A DNA stretch of 26,541 nt, taken from positions 1-26,541 of the IMG/VR virus record IMGVR_UViG_3300024352_000278. One strand, written 5' to 3'. The notes beneath the pieces are model-generated. The model was not told the DNA's origin. It did not search any database and saw only the letters and a program-made list of their open reading frames with translations. The translations under genes and the position numbers were made by a program. Source of the DNA: a virus. Of this stretch, positions 21,201-26,541 are shown piece by piece; positions within the stretch are counted from its first letter, which is position 1, and each line of letters starts with the position of its first letter.

Positions 21201-24200
21201 CGGCGGTGGGTCTTCTATTACCACAGATTTTGGTACCTTATCAACTGTAGATCCATATTATGTTTATGTGATAGATGCTGACACTATTCAACTGTTCGAA
21301 TCATTTGATCTGATAGTAGCCGCAGAAAAAGGTCTTTCTACAGCATTGGCAATCAATATCACAGGATCAGGCAGTGGGTCCAGCCATACTATTCAGTTCT
21401 ACCAGACTAAAGACCTAACACTATCAGGTGTAGATCTAACCAACGCTAAAGTACTAACAGGAACTAGCACAGGTACTATAGACACTGCTGTAGGTTATAT
21501 TAATACTATCGCAGCAGGCGGTGATAGTACCACTGTGCCTGATATCTATCCACAATATAACTGCGTGTTAGATACTCCATATAATGCCATGGTCGGTGGT
21601 AAAGTTATCTTAAGAACACCTGGTAACAAGTCAATGTTGAACAACGACTTTACACAGGTCAATGACTTGGGCTATGGAATTTTTGCCAACAATAACGGTT
21701 TGATCGAATCTGTGTCGCTGTTTACCTATTACTGCTACACAGCCTACTACTCACTCAACGGTGGTCAGATACGTTCAGTGGGTGGCTCATGCTGTAACGG
21801 TGTGTATGGTTTAAGGGCAGAAGGTGCTGACCCTAATGAAGTACCAGATTCAGTCAATCTAAAATTTCCGCTAGCCCAGACAGCTACATCTTATGAAAAT
21901 GCTCTACTGTCTATTAGCAATGCCAAGGGATCGTTAACTCTTTATGTGACCAATTATTCATATCTACCTCGAAATGGCTGTGTCGTCGACATTGATCATA
22001 CAGGCGATTCTGGAGCAGGAGTTACATTAGGTTGGAGAACATACAACGTAGTAGGTGTATCCACAACAGGTTTACCAACCGGTGTTGCTGCGCTTTCATT
22101 AGCTAATGTGACTAGTGCTTCGGGAGTCACTGGTATCGCCAACGATTTGACCAGCAAATCATTGATCATAAGACAAAGCGGTGAATTGGTCATTAGTGGT
22201 AAAGATGCCATCGTAAGCACAAGACCAAGCACTGCTCTAGTATTTTCAGAATCAACTGCCAACGTTATCAGAGTAACTGCGTTTAACCCATATCTAGATG
22301 TCGGAGCAGCAGACAAAGATGTGTTAGTGACCACTAGAGACGGATTCAGTTATGTTTCGTTACCTGTCAAGAAAAATGATACAACATTTACTATACCTCC
22401 AGGTTTCGGCAATGCTGGCGATGATTATATAGCTATCCAACCTTTAAGCACAGCTAACGCTGCGAGACTGACTTATCAAACTACAGGTTATACTGTATAT
22501 CCTAGTACAACAGGAACAGGAGGACAGATATTTGGTTATCAAGACTCTATATACGAAATAACAGGATATACGCTGGTTAATACCGGTCTACCAAATGCTT
22601 ATGCCAAGGTTACATTTAACAACGTCACTAATCCTAATGCTGCTACTGCTCGAGGAACGGTCAGCGCGGTTACCAAGGCCAATCCTGCTGTAGTCACTAC
22701 TACACAGGCCCACATGATGACAGACGGCAAGAAGGTCAAATTCACCGGCGTCGGTGGTATGACAGAGTTGAATTTCTCAGGTTCAAACTATTACTATATC
22801 AAGAGACAGACTAACACTGTCAATATAACTGCCACTGCTGCCGGAACTAATTATGTAACTTTAGGATCAGCAGTGTCTACACCTGCGCTGGCTACTGGAC
22901 AGGCTGTGATAGTTTCTGGATCTATAGGCGGATTGGTCAGCATACAAGACTATTTCGTCCATCGTGTGATTAATTCTACAACAATCACAGTGAGCACGTA
23001 CAGGATCAATGCTACGGCAACAATCGTTTCTACAGACCCATCAAGACCTAATCAGATAGTAGTCGACGATACCAGCAAGCTATCGCTGAATCAAGCTATC
23101 ATCTTCTATGGTACAGGGTTTGGCGGTATCGTTAGTGGTACTACATATTATGTTCTATCTATACCAGATACTACACATATTACGATAACTGCCACTATCA
23201 GCGGTACGACCCCAGTGACATTGACTACTGCTTCCGGATATATTTGGGGTGGTACTACTGCTACACTTAGCAACGCTACTGGTTCTGTTTCTACAGTGAT
23301 CAGATCATTTGATAGTTTTGAATTGTATTCAGATAGTGCGTTAACAACCGCAGTCAACAGTACCGGATATACTACATTTACCAGCGGTGGTACTGTCAGT
23401 GCCATGGGCGGATTAACTTACAGCATCAATAACAGTGCCAGCAATGTGTCACTCAACGCAGGTATAAGAGGTGGTGCTACAGGAACTGTCACCGTTAATA
23501 TTTCTACTATGAGAGCCACTAGCGTGGACTTCTTGGATATAGGAACTGGTAGCTACGCAGACACTAACTATCCATCAGATATTTTTGGTCCGCCGGCTAA
23601 CACCCCTGATGTAGCTAAACAAGTTCTAGAACAAAACAAGGGTCGTGTGTTCTATGTAAGCACAGACCAAAACGGTACATTCAAAGTCGGTGACTTCTTC
23701 GGTGTTGATCAAGGTACAGGTAATTTGACCCTGAGCGCCAAAATCAACTTGGCTGGTATCGAAACTCTAAGATTGAAGAGCGGCGTTGAAATTAACGAGT
23801 TCTCAAACGATACAACCTTAGGTGGAACAGGACCTGCTCCATCTACTTCTACACCTACATCTAATGCTGTTAGAACCTATATCGATTCTAGACTAGGTCT
23901 ATCTAACAGCGGCACCATAGTAACTACAGGTTTGGTTGGTCCGGGGTATATGGCTCTAGATGGTACATTGGGCATGAAAGGTCCTATGGACCTTAACAAC
24001 AACAGAATCATAAATGTTGCTAGTCCAACATCAGCGAATGATGCTGTTCCAAGAAATTACATGAAGCTGTTGAATCTAGAGGATGGTACGACTACTGGAG
24101 CAAGCAGCGGTGACCTATTGACATTCACTGGTACTGCTGCCGGCTTTACAAAAGCCACTGTTACTGGTGCTATAACTCTAAACAGAAGCGGAACTACATT

Positions 24201-25743
24201 AACATCTACCCTTGCTTCAAATTATGTTACTGATAACAATATAGCTTACACTGCTGCTATCGGTCAATACAAGTTAAATCTTAACACTCTAAAAGCAAAA
24301 GCTGCGGATGGTCTACAGATAACTTCTTACACCAATCAAACAGTAGGAGCTCCTCGAGTAACACTGACAGCCACATTACACGGATTTGTTAATGGAGAAA
24401 GCGTTGTCATTTCAGGTGAGACTTCAATAACTTCTTTAAACGGTCAATGGACCGTTTACAATGTGACTACTAACACATTCGATATAGCACTAGCTATACC
24501 GTCTGGCACACTAAGTTCTACTATACGAGTAAGATCGTTCGGTCTGTTATCAGCTGCCGATTCGGCTGTGTTCACAGTTAGTGCTAACGGTTTCTTGAGC
24601 TTGAATGATTCGACTTCTACTACTAGTGGTGTTAGATTTACCAAGCTGGCATACATCGATCCTAGTGTTTATGATGCCACTGACAATCAATCATTGTCTG
24701 GAAACAGCACAAAGGTGTTGGCAAGAAGAGCAACACCTGCTAGTGGAACCGCTATCGGAGCTCCGGTTCCCGTTGACGCTAGAACTATCGTAGAAGACGG
24801 CGACGGTCTAAGCAGAGCAGAAGTTCCATCAGTAGGTGCTGTGGTTAGAACAGCTACTGGTACTGGCTCTGGCAAATTTAGCACAATCGGTTACAGTTCT
24901 ACAACTGCTGTAGGTGGTTTGAATCTAGTACAAAGAGATGCTTCAAACGGATTTTCGGCAGGCGCTGTATCTGTTACAGGATTGACCAGTAGTGGTGAAA
25001 TTACGCTGGCAGGTGGTGGATCAATTAATGCTGTCGGTTCACTTGGTATCAAGATGACTGTTAACAGCACAACATCAACTGTACTATCTCGAGTATTAGA
25101 TAACGCAGGTTCTCAAGCATATTATGTTGCTCTCAGAGATGGTAACGGTAATACTGCTATAAGATTAAACACCGGTACATCGGCAGCATATCAATACAAT
25201 GCTTATTATGCTACTATTCACAATTTTTGGGATGCCACCGGTAGTAACGCAGGTACAATTAATGTTAATAATGGCGGAACATTATCAACAGGCGCAGCAG
25301 CAAATACTGGACAGATTGTCGGTAACTGGTCTATAGGTTCGGGCAGTAGATTCTCAGCCACATGGGCCGACTTAGCAGAATGGTATACAAGTGATCAAGA
25401 ATACGAACCAGGTACGATAGTAGAATTTGGAGGCTCTGCCGAAGTCACTAAGAGCAGCAAAGCAGCTACTACTAGAATAGCCGGTGTGGTTTCTACTAAT
25501 CCGGCTTATGTGATGAACGGAGAATGCCCAGGCACTAGAGTATGTGTCGCACTACAAGGCCGTGTGCCATGTAAGGTAGTAGGCAAAATTTCCAAAGGAG
25601 ATCTCATAGTTTCTAGCCAGATTCCGGGTGTAGCTATTTCTTCCGGCGAAGAAGCTAAACCAGGAACAATCATAGGTAAAGCCCTAGAAAATTACGACAG
25701 CGATAGAATTGGTACGATCGAAGTTGCCGTAGGCAGGTTATAA
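18211..25743 (+). CDS. Giant tail-fibre-type protein (2510 aa)
   Basis: Very long structural protein, probably a tail fibre or tail-associated adhesin. Parts in order: N-terminal NIGIEGNDGTGDSIRDSFKK, then KVNENF (residues 1-45), which I recognise from cyanophage tail proteins; DAATKGYVDGK repeats; a beta-rich part to about 500; a region around 515-680 like beta-helix (pectin-lyase-like) proteins; two copies of an ANK-x-F/L-IQ...RDVGLIVDA unit (from about 711 and 858); the FNPSSAV...NGGGSSI module shared with the 1229-residue fibre (about 963-1030); RVFYVSTDQNGTFKVGDFF at about 1811; a second repetitive stretch; and a C-terminal domain from about 2385 starting ADLAEWYTSD and containing LQGRVPCKVVG. 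The start has GGAG and a late element upstream. No S74 peptidase triad was recognised. Receptor recognition is inference. Confidence 0.9.
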   Translation: MARQEINIGIEGNDGTGDSIRDSFKKVNENFTELYAILGQEGKLSFTGLSDTPSQIRLADSNKILVVDGVTEEIVFKELVGDATLVINQVDPGVIRFSSLASALINDATPTLAANLNSNFKRLTNLSPAQLDTDAATKGYVDGKLSLAGVNARDPNTNAIRTEWGTMTGPLILSRNPIQSDDANYNGLIAATKSYVDGKTFTSANNIFVAKNGSDNRTDIPENQRGRSWSAAYATVSYAAQVAEQIINSAPFELGPYRKKLTYDFGTKNSTLYSFAASPLSGVGATAVARMGVDSFTIPIVGTGYELGDVLTLSGGTPVIPAQVRVEAKDITGGITQLSIVEAGVYSALPDNITNITLVGGTGNGARISATWKVSSIIVTNGGSNYGSASAIFSGGSPTLGAEATPIEVGGVIKDVNIVSNGSGYTSIPTIDIYLPRITITTENLGSDFDNDLSDGQLLRGLTSGAVARIVNFAAEIDNLGNEIFDIQTLTGNLLVGEEIEYGQATKNVQVTIEVESGIYYEHFPIRLAANVSIKGTEFRRVQIRPKPGISRSPWARLYFRRDPIIDGIRVSTTEYGYHYLTDPLDYSSTPKNNDEMDVFLANDAVVVRNMSVQGHGGFMMVLDPEGQISAKSPYMQVGSSFTGSTNAKRFAGGQYVDGFVANMPGVLLDKSDDGYKITIGGLYREPQLPTSFVFGSDLYRITLATRVETPYFGAKTLLAANKTFIQTETIAWINSPSGFPNLNYDEDICYRDVGLIVDAVMEDLLYGGYRHSSQAGRLYFSSGSTIIAGQVTQTAAAIRHARDIAIKCIKQELFTPVLGSAGQTTIPSITDGATAQTIVDNCFEIIANIVQYGEAMYKAKALIQANKELIQVETVKFVDQYYPSLNYLKDTCKRDVGLIVDAIAIDMFGDFTESLRAGYSYYRQGVLVYAQDQIPAETDAVNFIGSTITDIIQNITISPLRSKQTFNPSSAVSISANTITLPSHPFTNGSKVQYSNGGGSSITTDFGTLSTVDPYYVYVIDADTIQLFESFDLIVAAEKGLSTALAINITGSGSGSSHTIQFYQTKDLTLSGVDLTNAKVLTGTSTGTIDTAVGYINTIAAGGDSTTVPDIYPQYNCVLDTPYNAMVGGKVILRTPGNKSMLNNDFTQVNDLGYGIFANNNGLIESVSLFTYYCYTAYYSLNGGQIRSVGGSCCNGVYGLRAEGADPNEVPDSVNLKFPLAQTATSYENALLSISNAKGSLTLYVTNYSYLPRNGCVVDIDHTGDSGAGVTLGWRTYNVVGVSTTGLPTGVAALSLANVTSASGVTGIANDLTSKSLIIRQSGELVISGKDAIVSTRPSTALVFSESTANVIRVTAFNPYLDVGAADKDVLVTTRDGFSYVSLPVKKNDTTFTIPPGFGNAGDDYIAIQPLSTANAARLTYQTTGYTVYPSTTGTGGQIFGYQDSIYEITGYTLVNTGLPNAYAKVTFNNVTNPNAATARGTVSAVTKANPAVVTTTQAHMMTDGKKVKFTGVGGMTELNFSGSNYYYIKRQTNTVNITATAAGTNYVTLGSAVSTPALATGQAVIVSGSIGGLVSIQDYFVHRVINSTTITVSTYRINATATIVSTDPSRPNQIVVDDTSKLSLNQAIIFYGTGFGGIVSGTTYYVLSIPDTTHITITATISGTTPVTLTTASGYIWGGTTATLSNATGSVSTVIRSFDSFELYSDSALTTAVNSTGYTTFTSGGTVSAMGGLTYSINNSASNVSLNAGIRGGATGTVTVNISTMRATSVDFLDIGTGSYADTNYPSDIFGPPANTPDVAKQVLEQNKGRVFYVSTDQNGTFKVGDFFGVDQGTGNLTLSAKINLAGIETLRLKSGVEINEFSNDTTLGGTGPAPSTSTPTSNAVRTYIDSRLGLSNSGTIVTTGLVGPGYMALDGTLGMKGPMDLNNNRIINVASPTSANDAVPRNYMKLLNLEDGTTTGASSGDLLTFTGTAAGFTKATVTGAITLNRSGTTLTSTLASNYVTDNNIAYTAAIGQYKLNLNTLKAKAADGLQITSYTNQTVGAPRVTLTATLHGFVNGESVVISGETSITSLNGQWTVYNVTTNTFDIALAIPSGTLSSTIRVRSFGLLSAADSAVFTVSANGFLSLNDSTSTTSGVRFTKLAYIDPSVYDATDNQSLSGNSTKVLARRATPASGTAIGAPVPVDARTIVEDGDGLSRAEVPSVGAVVRTATGTGSGKFSTIGYSSTTAVGGLNLVQRDASNGFSAGAVSVTGLTSSGEITLAGGGSINAVGSLGIKMTVNSTTSTVLSRVLDNAGSQAYYVALRDGNGNTAIRLNTGTSAAYQYNAYYATIHNFWDATGSNAGTINVNNGGTLSTGAAANTGQIVGNWSIGSGSRFSATWADLAEWYTSDQEYEPGTIVEFGGSAEVTKSSKAATTRIAGVVSTNPAYVMNGECPGTRVCVALQGRVPCKVVGKISKGDLIVSSQIPGVAISSGEEAKPGTIIGKALENYDSDRIGTIEVAVGRL
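20343..21090 (+). repeat. Internal duplication in giant fibre gene
   Basis: Two in-frame units about 440 bases (145 residues) apart encode AK-x-L-x-x-ANK...IQ-x-ET...P-x-LNY...C-x-RDVGLIVDA. The RDVGLIVDA core is at about 20464 and 20896. Outside the cores the units have diverged, and the second lacks the DLLYGGYRH segment. Boundaries are approximate. Confidence 0.7.
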
Positions 25744-25751
25744 AAAACTAG

Positions 25752-25759
25752 GATAAATA
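25752..25759 (+). promoter_or_regulatory. T4-type late promoter before 225-aa gene
   Basis: GATAAATA, a full match to NATAAATA, sits 9 bases after the stop of the giant fibre gene. The leader holds GTAAAGG at 25764-25770 before the ATG at 25778. It is the same element as before the gene at 9925. Confidence 0.72.
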
Positions 25760-25777
25760 TAGGGTAAAGGTAATAAA

Positions 25778-26455
25778 ATGAGCATAACATCGATCAACAT
25801 AGGTAATTTTGTCAATGACGGTCTCGGAGACGATCTTCGTGCGGCTTTCCAAAAAGTCAATGCTAATTTCGCGACTTTAGATAACCAACTGAGTGTTACT
25901 GGAAAAAACCTAGGTTCAGGTGCTAGGATCTTCAAGCAAAAGTCTAATTATAATCTCGAAATGAGATCATTAGTAGCTGGAACTAATATTAATCTTGTAG
26001 AAAATACTGATAACATCACTATTAATTCTCCTTTACAAAACACATTTAATAGTATAGTAACTAGTAACGGTAATGTGGATGCTATCAGTCCAACTACAGA
26101 GGTTACTTTCCAGGGCGGAAACAATATTGTAATCACTAAGTCTGGAAATACTATAGTGTTCGATGCTAACCTAGTAGCAGTCAATCTAGAAGAAGACCTA
26201 AATTTAAACGGACACAGTCTATTAGGTTTAGGTAATATAAACATAACAGGAAATATTACCGCTACAAATTTATTCGGTAATCTATTAGGCTACAACAGCC
26301 AAGCATTAATTTCAGGAGTATTCGATTATAACTTTGGTTCGATAACTCAAGGAAATTATATAAACGCAACAGAATTTTTATTTTCACAGCTCGATTGGGA
26401 TTTTGGTACAGTAACAAGTCCAGGTACCTATGAACTCGATCTCGGAACGATTTAA
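25778..26455 (+). CDS. Fibre-type structural protein, paralogous N-terminus
   Basis: 225 residues. The N-terminus INIGNFVNDGLGDDLRAAFQ plus KVNANF matches that of the 2510-residue fibre (INIG...NDG-x-GD...F-x-KVN-x-NF). It suggests a shared attachment or assembly domain, probably fixing both to the same tail structure. The middle is beta-rich (TNINLVENTDNITINS, NNIVITKSGNTIVFDANL) with an LNLNGHSLLGLGNINITGNI fibre-like turn. The C-terminus has two related DFG repeats (FDYNFGSIT, LDWDFGTVT). The function of the short form is unknown. It has its own late promoter and is followed after 12 bases by another fibre-type gene. Confidence 0.82.
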   Translation: MSITSINIGNFVNDGLGDDLRAAFQKVNANFATLDNQLSVTGKNLGSGARIFKQKSNYNLEMRSLVAGTNINLVENTDNITINSPLQNTFNSIVTSNGNVDAISPTTEVTFQGGNNIVITKSGNTIVFDANLVAVNLEEDLNLNGHSLLGLGNINITGNITATNLFGNLLGYNSQALISGVFDYNFGSITQGNYINATEFLFSQLDWDFGTVTSPGTYELDLGTI

Positions 26456-26467
26456 CGGAGAAAAAGG

Positions 26468-26541
26468 ATGGCCCTAAAGATACGCAGAGGAACCAACGCA
26501 GAAAGGTTAACCATTACCCAGCGGCAGGTGAATTAATTTTT
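26468..26541 (+). CDS. Start of fibre-type gene, frameshifted and cut by window edge
   Basis: ATG at 26468 with AAAAAGG directly before it encodes MALKIRRGTNAERLTIT, a start I recognise from phage fibre/tropism-determinant-like proteins. In the given sequence the frame then reads QRQVN and stops at 26537. One base more in the CCC run at 26517-26519 would give ...TITPAAGELIF, the expected continuation, open to the end of the window. A one-base deletion, natural or a sequencing/assembly slip, is therefore likely. Only about 25 codons can be seen. Confidence 0.7.

Overview
The window reads as an accessory and tail-fibre region of a T4-like (myovirus) phage of an aquatic bacterium. The main evidence is the dense packing, with start and stop codons overlapping and no gene-free stretch above about 120 bases. 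T4-type late promoter elements (NATAAATA and one-mismatch variants) precede structural and other genes. Very long, repetitive, Thr/Asn/Gly-rich fibre proteins of the kind known from T4-like cyanophages and pelagiphages are present, together with bacterial-type metabolic genes. No tRNA, CRISPR, integrase or insertion sequence was seen. The IscU gene looks, from memory, like beta/gammaproteobacterial IscU, including the HscA-binding LPPVK motif. A proteobacterial host that uses the ISC pathway is therefore more likely than a cyanobacterium or SAR11; this is inference.

Layout. 2-1923: a fibre-like protein with a coiled C-terminus, then two different 2-oxoglutarate/Fe(II) oxygenases flanking a small protein. 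1973-4906: a tightly coupled run of eight small unknown genes behind a perfect sigma-70 promoter. 4973-6181: a 402-residue unknown protein with its own perfect sigma-70 promoter. 6178-9867 (minus): a 1229-residue repetitive fibre, divergent from a 480-residue fibre (9925-11367). 11370-14115: a GNGES-type protein, a QueD-like protein and two glycosyltransferase-like proteins. 14161-16050: a third sigma-70 operon with an unknown protein, a cytidylyltransferase and a UV-damage endonuclease. 16039-16308 (minus): a lysine-rich AT-hook protein. 16349-17753: superoxide dismutase, a 38-residue membrane protein, IscU and IscA. 17851-18138 (minus): a zinc-ribbon protein. 18211-26541: a 2510-residue fibre, a 225-residue protein with a related N-terminus, and the start of a third fibre-type gene that is frameshifted as given.

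Two expression programmes can be read directly. Three sigma-70 promoters with 17-base spacers (1920, 4910, 14126) drive probable early operons. T4-type late elements lie before the fibres, queD, the SOD/Isc operon, the AT-hook gene and the zinc-ribbon gene. Three intergenic regions (9868-9924, 16309-16348, 18139-18210) hold late elements back to back, and several late elements are so close to the start codon that the mRNA would be leaderless.

The most notable content is an iron and redox cassette (SOD, IscU, IscA, with two Fe(II) oxygenases elsewhere in the window). Others are a QueD-like protein with an altered zinc site, a structured G+C-rich segment after iscA, and a C-terminal KAYE-type motif shared by three otherwise unrelated proteins.
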